64,000 bases of DNA, taken from Nodosilinea sp. PGN35. Lineage in GTDB: Bacteria; Cyanobacteriota; Cyanobacteriia; Phormidesmidales; Phormidesmidaceae. Positions 17,581 through 25,605 of this stretch are shown here, one piece after another. Numbering within the stretch: position 1 is the stretch's first letter; every line of letters begins with the position of its first letter. The position numbers were made by a program, and so were the translations under genes. A model generated the notes under the pieces. The model made no database searches, was not told the origin of the DNA, and saw nothing but the letters and a program-made list of their open reading frames with translations. The stretch is from positions 1 to 64,000 of the forward strand of contig NZ_JAQKQJ010000003.1 of the NCBI RefSeq assembly GCF_029109325.1. Reading direction: 5' to 3'.

Positions 17581-17734
17581 AAAGCGGACTCCTTGATACG
17601 TCGGCTCATGGTTTCACCCTAACACCTTGTATTCTGCACAACAGCGTCCGTTAGAATCCTTTGCATGGGTTGATAATTCTTGATTGCAAAACCCTAGAGA
17701 ACAGGCCATTTCCGCTGATTTACCCTTGACAAGC

Positions 17735-18418
17735 ATGGATCAAAACCACGGGAAACTACCCCTTCCCTGCGAAGTCTACGATCTGGGGGTCAGGCCCTTT
17801 GTCGAGGTTTGGCAGTGGCAAAAGACCCTGGTGCAGCGCCATCGGGAGCGGCCCCAGCCCGATCGCCTGCTACTGGTCGAGCACCCTGGGGTCTATACCT
17901 TGGGTCAGGGCTCCACATTCGACCACCTCAAGGTGCCAGCAGAGTCGTTGCCCTACCCGCTGTTTCGCATCGAGCGGGGCGGCGAGGTCACCCACCACTG
18001 CCCCGGTCAGCTGGTGGGCTACCCGATTCTCAACCTCAAGCAGCATCGGCCTGATCTGCACTGGTACCTGCGCCAGCTCGAAGCGGTGCTGATTCACACC
18101 CTGGCTCAGTTTGGGGTGAGGGCGGAGCGGCAGGCGGGTCTGACGGGGGTGTGGGTAGGTGACTACAAGCTGGCGGCGATCGGCATCAAGGTGAGCCGCT
18201 GGGTGACCATGCACGGCTTTGCGCTGAATATTTGCCCGAACCTGGCAGGGTTTCAGGCCATTGTGCCCTGCGGCATTGCCGATAAATCGGTGGGTAGCCT
18301 GGCTCAGTTTTGCCCAGGGATCACCGTGGAGACGGTGCGCCCAGTGGTGGTGAACAGCTTTGCCCAGGTGTTTGGGGTGCAGCCCCTCATACAGAATGCC
18401 GCCCCACCGGGCCTTTAA
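17735..18418 (+). CDS. lipB: Lipoyl(octanoyl) transferase LipB
   Basis: Transfers octanoyl from ACP to lipoyl domains of 2-oxoacid dehydrogenases and GcvH. Motifs seen are [17 protein letters not shown], the catalytic-lysine region [21 protein letters not shown], and IVPCGI with its conserved Cys. ATG 17735 gives 227 residues starting [10 protein letters not shown]; a TTG 51 bases upstream is in frame but less likely. Its 3' end overlaps the convergent DciA-like gene by 32 bases. Confidence 0.93.
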   Translation: MDQNHGKLPLPCEVYDLGVRPFVEVWQWQKTLVQRHRERPQPDRLLLVEHPGVYTLGQGSTFDHLKVPAESLPYPLFRIERGGEVTHHCPGQLVGYPILNLKQHRPDLHWYLRQLEAVLIHTLAQFGVRAERQAGLTGVWVGDYKLAAIGIKVSRWVTMHGFALNICPNLAGFQAIVPCGIADKSVGSLAQFCPGITVETVRPVVVNSFAQVFGVQPLIQNAAPPGL

Positions 18419-18971
18419 GCCCCTTGACGGCGCAAATGCTGCACCGTCCCCAGCGCTTGAGTTCGCCGCTGGGGCAGTGGCAGTGGCACTGGGGGCAGAG
18501 GGGCTGCTGGGCGGCGAGCTGCTGGGTCATGCCTGCCCAGCGCTCAAAGCTTTCTTCGGGGGTTTGGGGCCGCTGGGTCGAGCGGGGAATGGCGCGCGGC
18601 TCGTAGCTGGGGTGCTGTTGCAGCCAGGGGGGCAGTTCTGCGGGAGATGCAGGGGCGGCAGGGGCAGACCGGTTTTGCCGATACCAGTCGCCGCTGGAGA
18701 AGCGAATGTCGCTCAGGTTGAGCTGGAGGCGAGCGTTGAGCTTGGCTAAAATCCGCACTCTCTCCAGGGTGAGGGTCTGCGCCCACATGGGGTTGATCAC
18801 CGCCACGTGCAGCACGTCTTGGTCGAGCCGCATCGGGGCCGCCTGGCGGGCGACGCCTTCTCCGACCACGGCGGCCCAGCTGTTGAGCACCTGGCGAAAC
18901 TGGCCTCGGCTGCGCCAGCGGGGCTGCTTTTCGAGCTGATGAATGACATTGTGGATAGAGTCGAGGGGCAT
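18387..18971 (-). CDS. DUF721 (DciA-like) protein with C-terminal Cys cluster
   Basis: A 194-residue protein. Residues 1-100 match DUF721: [38 protein letters not shown] and [12 protein letters not shown]721 proteins of the DciA group load the replicative helicase in bacteria that lack DnaC/DnaI; I infer the same here. The C-terminal half is Pro/Ala/Gln-rich and ends in a zinc-ribbon-like cluster (CPQCHCHC, later CSIC). The last 32 bases overlap the lipB 3' end on the other strand. Confidence 0.7.
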   Translation of the reverse strand: MPLDSIHNVIHQLEKQPRWRSRGQFRQVLNSWAAVVGEGVARQAAPMRLDQDVLHVAVINPMWAQTLTLERVRILAKLNARLQLNLSDIRFSSGDWYRQNRSAPAAPASPAELPPWLQQHPSYEPRAIPRSTQRPQTPEESFERWAGMTQQLAAQQPLCPQCHCHCPSGELKRWGRCSICAVKGLKGPVGRHSV

Positions 18972-18998
18972 GGGGGTTAGGCCAATTCAGCCGCTAAG

Positions 18999-19102
18999 TA
19001 TAGCTAGAGTCACCTGGCTTAGGACAATTAGAAGCTTTAGAAACGTTTGAACGTTCAAACGTTTTTAGGGAAACTGTCCTAACCAGACTGGCTACAGCTA
19101 TA
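18999..19102. repeat. Full-length 104-bp palindromic element (copy A)
   Basis: Starts TATAGCT and ends AGCTATA. The two arms match over almost the whole length: left GGCTTAGGACA against right TGTCCTAACC. The centre contains AAACGTTT-GAACGTTC-AAACGTTT, a perfect 24-base palindrome (19040-19063). The element could fold into one long hairpin. It sits between the DciA-like gene and the metallophosphoesterase gene and has no coding capacity. Confidence 0.85.
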
Positions 19103-19356
19103 AGTTTCATCGACGTTGCATCAACTCGCTGCCAGATGCCCTTGGCCAGATGCCTTGGAACAGGGATTGTCGTTGCGGCCCCAGCTTAGCAGGGGCCTCG
19201 CTGCCGCTGCGGGTGGGGTAGACAATGGGAGCTTGGCGGCTGACGCGATCGCACCCCAGCGGCTCGGCAATTTTTCGGAAGTCAGACTACCCTAAACTAG
19301 GGCTCTTTTGCTTTGGGGCCAGCTCTCAATCGCCGCACAACCTCCTTTACAGACCC
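19103..19356. other. Leader region of the metallophosphoesterase gene
   Basis: About 250 bases with no gene supported. The metallophosphoesterase frame stays open back to 19225, but those 44 extra codons show no family resemblance. CCAGATGCC is repeated at 19131-19139 and 19148-19156. No promoter boxes are convincing. Confidence 0.4.
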
Positions 19357-20937
19357 ATGGCTTCCATTCTTGACCCGCCCATTTTGACTAAAGTCGCCAA
19401 AATGAAGGAGCGAGTCTGCTGGCAGCACCCGGCTTTCAGGGCGCGGCACATCGACCAGACTCGCCTGATCTTAGAGGATGGTCGCAGCGACGACCGAGAA
19501 TTTTCATTTTTAGTCATCGGCGACAGTGGTTCGGGGCCGCATCCCGACCACCATCCCCAGCGGCGCATTGCCGAGCGCATGGTACCCCATCTGTCAGACT
19601 GCCGCTTTTTGCTGCACACGGGCGATGTGGTGTATCAGGTGGGCTCGAGCGAGCAGTATCCAGATAACTTTATTAAGCCCTATCGGGAGTGGCTGGTGGG
19701 GGGCGATCGCCCCGAGCGCATTGCCTTCGACGGGATGGTGTTTAGCTCTCCGTTTCTGGCGGTGCCGGGTAACCACGACTACTACAACCTGCCCCGGCTC
19801 TACAGCATTTTGGTGCAGCTGACCCGGCCCCTGCGCCAGCTGCTCAAACTCAACCTCAACCCCAACGTAGGGTGGCGGGGCTCGGGGGTAGGCGATACCT
19901 ACGCCCGTGCTTTTCTAGACTATCTGCGGGTGCTCTCGGATGACGATCTCGCTACCCACCTCGATCGCCACTACGGCCCCTGGAATGAACACACCCTGGG
20001 GCTGCGCTACCGGCCAGGGCAGTTTACCCGGCTGCCCAACCGCTACTACACCTTTCGCTACGGTGGCATCGACTTTTTTGCCCTCGACAGCAGCACCTTC
20101 AACGACCCGGCCCTGTCTCCCCAGCGGGCCACCAGTGCGGCCCACCATCAGCGGCTGTTGACCCAGCGAGAGGCAGTTCAGCGCCAGCAGCAGCAGGTGC
20201 GGGATGAGGCCATGCACCTGCAACGCACCGACCCCCACGCCCAAGAGCGGCTCGATGACCTTCAGGCTAAGGTGGAGCAGTTCGATGAGATGCTGTTGGA
20301 CATTGAGAAACAGGTTCACCCCAGACCCACAACCCTAGTGGATACCGAGCAACTGCTGTGGCTGCGAGACGGCCTGATTGCCTCCTGGCAGGACAAGTCG
20401 GTGCGGGGCCGCGTTCTGTTCTTTCATCACCCCCCCTACGTGACTGAGAACACTAAATGGGCCCAGGGGCAGACCATGGCCATTCGCCAAAATCTGCGCT
20501 GGGTGCTGGATCAGGTGGCGGCGGCGGTGCCTGGCATTGGCCCCGATCGCCCGCCGGTCAACCTGGTGCTCAACGGCCACGCCCACTGTTTTGAGTATTT
20601 AAAGACCGAGGCCACGGGCTATGCCGACAGCCACGTAAACTGGGTAGTTTGCGGCGGCAGCGGCCTGAGTCTGCGACGACAGCGCCCTGAAGGTACCATG
20701 CTCTACGAGCCCCTGGGGGCCGACCCCAATGGACAAATGGAGTTTAAGCTGGTGGCTAAATCACAGCTGTACCTGGGCCTGACGGGCCACAAAACCGAGC
20801 GCCGACGGCCCTATTCCTTTGTGCGAATCGATGTTACCGGGGAGGACTCGCCCCGGTTTGTGCTGACGCCCTACATTTCGGAGCGCTATCACCAGGGGTG
20901 GGATGACTATGCGATGGATCCGCTGGTGTTGAGTTAG
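19357..20937 (+). CDS. Metallophosphoesterase (calcineurin-like)
   Basis: A 526-residue cytoplasmic-looking protein with all five metal-binding blocks of the calcineurin-like family, in order: GDSGSG, HTGDVVYQ, VPGNHDYY, FFHHPPYV and LNGHAHCFEYL. Between the third and fourth blocks a Gln/Arg-rich coiled-coil insertion (about 75 residues, VQRQQQQVRDEAMH...) is present. I chose ATG 19357 (MASILDPPILTKVAKMKER) because that N-terminus is conserved in cyanobacterial homologues as I remember them. The substrate is unknown. Confidence 0.9.
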   Translation: MASILDPPILTKVAKMKERVCWQHPAFRARHIDQTRLILEDGRSDDREFSFLVIGDSGSGPHPDHHPQRRIAERMVPHLSDCRFLLHTGDVVYQVGSSEQYPDNFIKPYREWLVGGDRPERIAFDGMVFSSPFLAVPGNHDYYNLPRLYSILVQLTRPLRQLLKLNLNPNVGWRGSGVGDTYARAFLDYLRVLSDDDLATHLDRHYGPWNEHTLGLRYRPGQFTRLPNRYYTFRYGGIDFFALDSSTFNDPALSPQRATSAAHHQRLLTQREAVQRQQQQVRDEAMHLQRTDPHAQERLDDLQAKVEQFDEMLLDIEKQVHPRPTTLVDTEQLLWLRDGLIASWQDKSVRGRVLFFHHPPYVTENTKWAQGQTMAIRQNLRWVLDQVAAAVPGIGPDRPPVNLVLNGHAHCFEYLKTEATGYADSHVNWVVCGGSGLSLRRQRPEGTMLYEPLGADPNGQMEFKLVAKSQLYLGLTGHKTERRRPYSFVRIDVTGEDSPRFVLTPYISERYHQGWDDYAMDPLVLS

Positions 20938-20985
20938 GTGGGAGCGTGGGGGCATGGGAGCGTGGGAGTGGAGGCTGGATAGTTG

Positions 20986-21570
20986 ATGGAGCGGGTAGAG
21001 GAGATTCTGCGGTTTTGGTTTGGCGATTCGGCAGATCCCAAGGGCGAGTACGGTCAGCAGCGCCAGGCGTGGTTTAAGAAAGACCCGGTCTTTGACGATG
21101 CCATTCGCCAGGGGTTTCTGGCGGAGGTGGAGCGGGCAATGGTGGGGGAGCTAGAGGACTGGCGATCGCAGCCCCGCTCCTGTTTGGCGCTGGTGCTGCT
21201 GCTCGATCAGTTTCCGCGCAATGTGTTTCGGGGAAAGGCAAAAAGCTTTGCGGGCGACAGCGCCGCCCTGGCCACCGCCTACCACGCCCTGGAAAGTGGC
21301 TACGACCAGCAGGTGCTGCCGGTAGAGCGCCTGTTCTTTTACCTGCCCCTGGAGCACAGCGAAAACCTGGCCGACCAGGACCGCTGTGTAGAGCTGGTGC
21401 AGGCCCTCCACGCTTCCCACCCCGAGTTTGAGTCTACCCTCGACTACGCCCTGCGCCACCGGGAGGTGATCCAGCGGTTTGGCCGCTTCCCCCACCGCAA
21501 TGAAATTTTGGGCCGAGCAACAACCCCGGAGGAGGCGGAGTTTTTGCAGCAGCCGGGGTCGAGATTTTGA
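20986..21570 (+). CDS. DUF924 family protein
   Basis: A 194-residue soluble alpha-helical protein matching DUF924 throughout: EILRFWFGD near the N-terminus, LALVLLLDQFPRNVFRG in the middle, ERLFFYLPLEHSE and RFGRFPHRNEILGR near the C-terminus. The structure is TPR-like and the function is not established. ATG 20986 is used. It follows the metallophosphoesterase by 48 bases and may share its transcript. Confidence 0.88.
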   Translation: MERVEEILRFWFGDSADPKGEYGQQRQAWFKKDPVFDDAIRQGFLAEVERAMVGELEDWRSQPRSCLALVLLLDQFPRNVFRGKAKSFAGDSAALATAYHALESGYDQQVLPVERLFFYLPLEHSENLADQDRCVELVQALHASHPEFESTLDYALRHREVIQRFGRFPHRNEILGRATTPEEAEFLQQPGSRF

Positions 21571-21591
21571 ACAATTTTGGATTTTGGCGGT

Positions 21592-21695
21592 TATAGCCGT
21601 AGTCACAGCGGTTAGGACGTCAAGTAACCTTGAAAACGTTCAAACGTTTGAACGTTCAAAGGGAAGCTGTCTCAAGCAGACTGGCCATAGCTATA
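21592..21695. repeat. Full-length 104-bp palindromic element (copy B)
   Basis: Bounded by TATAGCC and AGCTATA, the same length as copy A. The centre is in the other phase, GAACGTTC-AAACGTTT-GAACGTTC (21641-21658 region). The arms carry GTTAGGAC and GTCTCAAGCAGACTGGC, matching the other copies. It lies 21 bases after the DUF924 stop. Confidence 0.85.
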
Positions 21696-21763
21696 TCTGT
21701 ACCGTGAGCAAAGACTCTGTCTCTAGCAGTGACCTAATCGCAAATCCAAAATCCAAAATTTCC

Positions 21764-22441
21764 TTAGCTGCCCAACCGATACCCCTTGCCGTAGACCGTA
21801 TGAATAATCGGTGCCGTGCCTTTGGGTTCGATCTTGCGGCGCAGCAGACGCATTTGGGCGGCGACGACGTTGCTGCTGGGGGTGTCCTGATCGCCCCAAA
21901 CGCCCTGGTAGATCTGCTCGTGGGTGAGCACCTGGTTGGGGTGGCGCAGCAGGTAGGCCAGCAGGCGAGTTTCTTTTTCGGAGAGTTCGGCGGGTTGGCC
22001 CTGGCGGTGGGCAAGCTGGTTGGCTTCGTCGAGGGTGAGGTCGCCGTAGGCGAGGCGGGCCGGGGGTGGGGCTTCCAGGTTGGGCGATCGCCGCAACAGC
22101 GCCCGCACCCGCGCCAGCAGTTCGCGCAGCTCGAAGGGTTTGACCAGGTAGTCGTCGGCCCCGGCGTCGAGGCCATCGACGCGATCGTTGAGGGTGTCTT
22201 TGGCGGTGAGAAAGAGCACGGGGGTGCTGTCTTGGCGCGATCGCACCTCTCGACAAATCTCCAGCCCGCTCAGCCCCGGCAGCATCCAGTCGAGAATCAG
22301 CAGGTCATAGCCGCCCTGATTGGCTAAATCGCTGCCCGCTGCACCATCGGTAGCCACATCCACCTCATAGCCCTCGCGACTGAGCAGGCGGCTGAGAGGG
22401 TCGGCAAGTTCTACTTCGTCATCAACGAGCAGGATCTTCAT
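21764..22441 (-). CDS. rppA: OmpR-family response regulator, RppA-like
   Basis: A 225-residue two-domain regulator: receiver domain with phospho-acceptor Asp51 in LLILDWMLPG and Lys in YLVKPFELRE, then a winged-helix DNA-binding domain (LSEKETRLLAYLL, HTVYGKGYRLGS). The DWMLPG signature and the N-terminus MKILLVDDEVELADPLSRLL resemble RppA/NrsR-type regulators of cyanobacteria; the exact subgroup is from memory. No histidine kinase gene is adjacent, so its partner is elsewhere. higA ends 35 bases upstream on the same strand. Confidence 0.88.
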   Translation of the reverse strand: MKILLVDDEVELADPLSRLLSREGYEVDVATDGAAGSDLANQGGYDLLILDWMLPGLSGLEICREVRSRQDSTPVLFLTAKDTLNDRVDGLDAGADDYLVKPFELRELLARVRALLRRSPNLEAPPPARLAYGDLTLDEANQLAHRQGQPAELSEKETRLLAYLLRHPNQVLTHEQIYQGVWGDQDTPSSNVVAAQMRLLRRKIEPKGTAPIIHTVYGKGYRLGS

Positions 22442-22475
22442 GGGAAATAGGCAGAAGTGGATGAGGGAATTGTGC

Positions 22476-23570
22476 TCAATTAAATACCCAAGGGGTAAGC
22501 AGCTTATTCACAGGAACCAAAAACTTAGTATGGTTCTTGTAAGGAATCTCTTTGTCTTTTTGAAGACGACCTACCAGGATGCCTGGATGACGATTTTGAT
22601 CCAGTGCAAACTTTTGAATTTTTTCGACTGAAAAATAAGGGGCAGTAGTTTTGACAAGGATTGATAACTCATGGGAATTTAATAGCCAGTTGGTAGCCAA
22701 TTGGTTTGCTTCTGTTTCTTCCTGATTCACCTCGAGATTGTCCATGTTGTCTAAGTAGCTGCCCTTGTGCCCTGCAAAAATGTGGCCAAGCTCATGCATG
22801 AGCGTAAACCAAAAGTTGTCAATTCTTTTGTATCTCAAAGTCAACGCAATCACTGGTCTACTTTCTATGTAAAACGCTGCGCCATCTAAATAAGTTTTTC
22901 CCAGATGGGGTACAACAGCAAAGTGGATGCCAAGGCTAAGAAGCTTGTCTGGCACTAGAGCCACATTTTCAGCCTTGGACGACAAGGCTAAAATCTCAGG
23001 AATAGCCGCTTCAAGCTTGGCCCGGTCAAAAGTGGGAAGCTTTTGATCTCGTACAACTATTTCAACCCGTTTCATCCAGGCAAGCTGGGCTTGAATTTCT
23101 GGGTCTCGATTTTCAGACTGCCGACAGTTGACCGCCAGATTGGGGACATCCCCAATCTGGTCAATCTCGAAAAAACGGCAAACCTCCTGCTCCAACACAT
23201 CAATCGAGTCAGCCGCTTGAATCCAACCCCGCTTAATCATCTCAGCCACTGGGGCAAAGCTATAAAGACGACTCCGACGAGAGATTTCACGGGTCTCAGG
23301 TGAGCCACTAACCTCCTTTTGAGCCAAATGCAGTCGATATTTCGCCTCCAGGTTTGTCCAAAACTCTGCCGAGGTGCCTAATGCCTCCGCCAGCTCAATT
23401 GCTGTTTCAGGCGTAATTTGCTTATTGCCGTTGATAATGCCGTTGATAGTCTGGTGGGGTCGCCCCATAATTTCGGCTAAGTCTTTCTGAGTCCACCCCC
23501 TGGCTTCGAGTTCCCGGTTCAAAATGCGCCCAGGCGGTGAAACCCTTGCTGGTACTAATGTCTGAGTCAT
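22476..23570 (-). CDS. higA: HigA-type antitoxin fused to an ImmA/IrrE-like metallopeptidase
   Basis: 364 residues in two parts. Residues 10-75 form a HigA/VapI-type helix-turn-helix (GWTQKDLAEIMGRPHQTINGIING). Residues about 180-320 form an ImmA/IrrE-like zinc peptidase domain with HEXXH at 259-263 (MHELGHIF) and a later Glu-rich stretch (NQEETEANQLA) that can supply the third ligand. Family knowledge: HigA represses its own operon and neutralises HigB, while ImmA-type domains cleave regulators. Here both functions may be in one chain. It lies 26 bases after higB on the same strand. Confidence 0.88.
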   Translation of the reverse strand: MTQTLVPARVSPPGRILNRELEARGWTQKDLAEIMGRPHQTINGIINGNKQITPETAIELAEALGTSAEFWTNLEAKYRLHLAQKEVSGSPETREISRRSRLYSFAPVAEMIKRGWIQAADSIDVLEQEVCRFFEIDQIGDVPNLAVNCRQSENRDPEIQAQLAWMKRVEIVVRDQKLPTFDRAKLEAAIPEILALSSKAENVALVPDKLLSLGIHFAVVPHLGKTYLDGAAFYIESRPVIALTLRYKRIDNFWFTLMHELGHIFAGHKGSYLDNMDNLEVNQEETEANQLATNWLLNSHELSILVKTTAPYFSVEKIQKFALDQNRHPGILVGRLQKDKEIPYKNHTKFLVPVNKLLTPWVFN

Positions 23571-23596
23571 ATTTCTCCCTCCCCTCAGTGCTTGAT

Positions 23597-23887
23597 TCAG
23601 TGATAGTCTTCGATATCAATAATTAGGAGATATGATCCATCCTCATCCTCCTTGATAGAGACAATTAGCCGCCACTGCTTGTTTAATCGTAGAGATCGCT
23701 CTCCTGGCCGTCCTTTGAGCTTTTCAAAGTGAAAGCCCTTTAGGGCGTATAGGTCGCGCTCGTCTTTGGCAGCGGCGATCGCGCTCATGGCGTCAAAAAA
23801 ATCGTCTATGACATTGGGGTACTTGTGGGCATTCTTCTCCTCTGTGTAGAGAGCTTCTACTTTCTTCTTCTTGAACTTGAACCTCAA
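23597..23887 (-). CDS. higB: HigB/RelE-type toxin
   Basis: A 96-residue basic protein of the HigB group of the RelE superfamily, ribosome-dependent mRNA interferases. Family marks are ALKGFHFEKLKG, the RSLRLNKQWRLIVSI core strand with conserved Arg residues, and a C-terminal IIDIEDYH. It precedes higA, the usual toxin-first order of higBA. The region is less GC-rich than neighbouring housekeeping genes, which fits acquisition by transfer (inference). Confidence 0.88.
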   Translation of the reverse strand: MRFKFKKKKVEALYTEEKNAHKYPNVIDDFFDAMSAIAAAKDERDLYALKGFHFEKLKGRPGERSLRLNKQWRLIVSIKEDEDGSYLLIIDIEDYH

Positions 23888-24166
23888 GAGGATGCCTCCC
23901 CAAACGCAGCGATCGATTTCGGATCATGATAACGCATGCCCGATTCAGCGATGGGGTGAATCACTGAATATAGTTTATCTATTCCTGGTGAATTTTTGTA
24001 TGCAGTTTGACTGGTTGTACTAACTCAAGGTTTTTATCTTTTGCCTATTTGAAGTGTGATGCGCTACACGTAGCGTATTAAGCGCGGTATGGCTAACGCT
24101 AGTCCTAGATATTGGTTGTAAAGATATATTCAAATTTCTTTGTCCTACCGGCGGACAGCGCCTGAG
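23888..24166. other. AT-rich intergenic region upstream of higB
   Basis: 279 bases, clearly more AT-rich than the rest of the window. It should hold the higBA promoter. CGCTAC-AC-GTAGCG at 24062-24075 is a perfect short hairpin of a kind common between cyanobacterial genes. No ORF is supported. Confidence 0.45.
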
Positions 24167-25543
24167 CTAAGTGTAAGTACATTCGCCGATCGCCTGATCC
24201 AAAATCGCCAGGCCTTCGTCTAGCTCTGCGTGGGTCACGGTCAGTGGTGGGGCGATTCGCCACACTGCGCCCATGCCGGGAAGGGCGGTGATGTTCATGC
24301 TCAGACCCAGTTCCAGGCAGCGGCGGGTGATGGCAGCCCCGGTTTCGGGGTCGGGTTGGCGGCTGGCGCGGTCCTTCACCAATTCCACCCCCAGCAACAG
24401 GCCGTGGCCACGCACGTCGCCGATCGCCTCGTAACGATCTTTGAGCTTAAGCAAGCCATCCTTCAAGTAGGCCCCCAGGGTGGCGGCCCGCTCCGCCAGA
24501 TTTTCGCTGGTCAGCACCCGCAGCACCGCCAGCCCCACCTGGGCGGGCATCGGGTCAGACACGTGGGAGGTGTAGAAAATAAAGCCTTTCTCGTAGCAGT
24601 CGGCTTCGATCGCCGCGCTGGTGACGGTCGCCGCCAGGGGCAGGCCACCCCCTAGGGTCTTCGACAGCGACAAAATATCGGGCACTATCCCCAGCTGTTC
24701 AAAAGCAAAGAAGCTGCCCAGGCGACCAAAGGCGGTTTGGGCCTCATCTAAAATCAGCACCATGCCGCGATCGCGGCAGTAGGTCTGCAACCGCTGAAAG
24801 TAGCCCTCGGGGGGCACGATTACCCCTCCAGAGCTGAGCACGGGTTCGGCGATTACGGCGGCGTAGGCCCCCACCGACTGGCTATCCACCAGGTCAAAGC
24901 CCACCTCCAGGCAGGTCATGTCGCACTGATCTTGGCAGTGGCGAATCGGGCAGCGGTAGCAGTTGGGGCTGGGCAGCGCCAGGTTTCCCGGAATGGTGGG
25001 GCCGTAGCCCTTGCGGGCCGAGACAAAGGTGCTGGCCCCCGCCCCGGCGGTCATGCCGTGCCAGGAGGCGCTGAGGCCGACCACTTCAAAGCCGCCGGTA
25101 TGCAGCTTGGCCATACGCAGGGCGGCTTCGTTGGTCTCGCTGCCGGTGTTGAGAAAGAGAGCCTTTTGCAGGGTAGGGGGCAGCAGCTGACAGAGAGCCT
25201 CGGCCAGCTCCACCACCGACGGCGACAGCATGCCGCTGAACAGGTGCAGCACGTCCTCACAGGCTTTGTGGATGGCCTGTACCACGTCGGGGTGGTTGTG
25301 GCCCAGGGTGGCGCACATCTGCCCCGAGGTAAAGTCGAGAATCTTGCGGCCCTGGCGATCGTAGAGATAGCTGCCCCGCGCCCGCTCGATTAGCCGGGGG
25401 GCAAAGCGGCCGCCGTAGCGCACCAGGTGATGGTCAACGATGTCCCATATCTCCGCTTCTGAGAGCAAAGAAGAGGTTGCGGTGAGAGGCCCAGGGGTAA
25501 CTTGGAACGAGGCAGGGGTGACATCAGGAGTAGAATCGGGCAT
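24167..25543 (-). CDS. Class III aminotransferase, 2,2-dialkylglycine decarboxylase-like
   Basis: A PLP enzyme of 459 residues. It matches 2,2-dialkylglycine decarboxylase along its length: HLVRYGGRFAP, ILDFTSGQMCATLGHNHP, HLFSGMLSPSVVELA, LILDEAQTAFGR, the PLP-lysine motif SLSKTLGGGLPLA, FYTSHVSDP and GLSMNITALPGMG. The family decarboxylates 2,2-dialkylglycines and transaminates pyruvate; a different amino donor is possible. A Cys-rich loop (CYRCPIRHCQDQCDMTC) is also seen in other class III enzymes. I chose ATG 25543, which has GGAG 5 bases upstream; in-frame starts at 25600 and 25648 would extend toward or into glpK. Confidence 0.82.
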   Translation of the reverse strand: MPDSTPDVTPASFQVTPGPLTATSSLLSEAEIWDIVDHHLVRYGGRFAPRLIERARGSYLYDRQGRKILDFTSGQMCATLGHNHPDVVQAIHKACEDVLHLFSGMLSPSVVELAEALCQLLPPTLQKALFLNTGSETNEAALRMAKLHTGGFEVVGLSASWHGMTAGAGASTFVSARKGYGPTIPGNLALPSPNCYRCPIRHCQDQCDMTCLEVGFDLVDSQSVGAYAAVIAEPVLSSGGVIVPPEGYFQRLQTYCRDRGMVLILDEAQTAFGRLGSFFAFEQLGIVPDILSLSKTLGGGLPLAATVTSAAIEADCYEKGFIFYTSHVSDPMPAQVGLAVLRVLTSENLAERAATLGAYLKDGLLKLKDRYEAIGDVRGHGLLLGVELVKDRASRQPDPETGAAITRRCLELGLSMNITALPGMGAVWRIAPPLTVTHAELDEGLAILDQAIGECTYT

Positions 25544-25605
25544 GGCGGCTCCGGGAATAACGGGAAATCCATCGGGTAGCGGGATACCCGATTGTGCCAT
25601 ATCCC

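Noticed and set aside
18999..21695. CRISPR array formed by the recurring AACGTT repeats
   Set aside because: Copies are kilobases apart, palindromic and without regular spacers; no cas genes are present.
24960..25010. Cys-rich loop of the aminotransferase as a novel metal site
   Set aside because: NCYRCP-type loops with several Cys occur in other class III aminotransferases, so it is not distinctive on its own.
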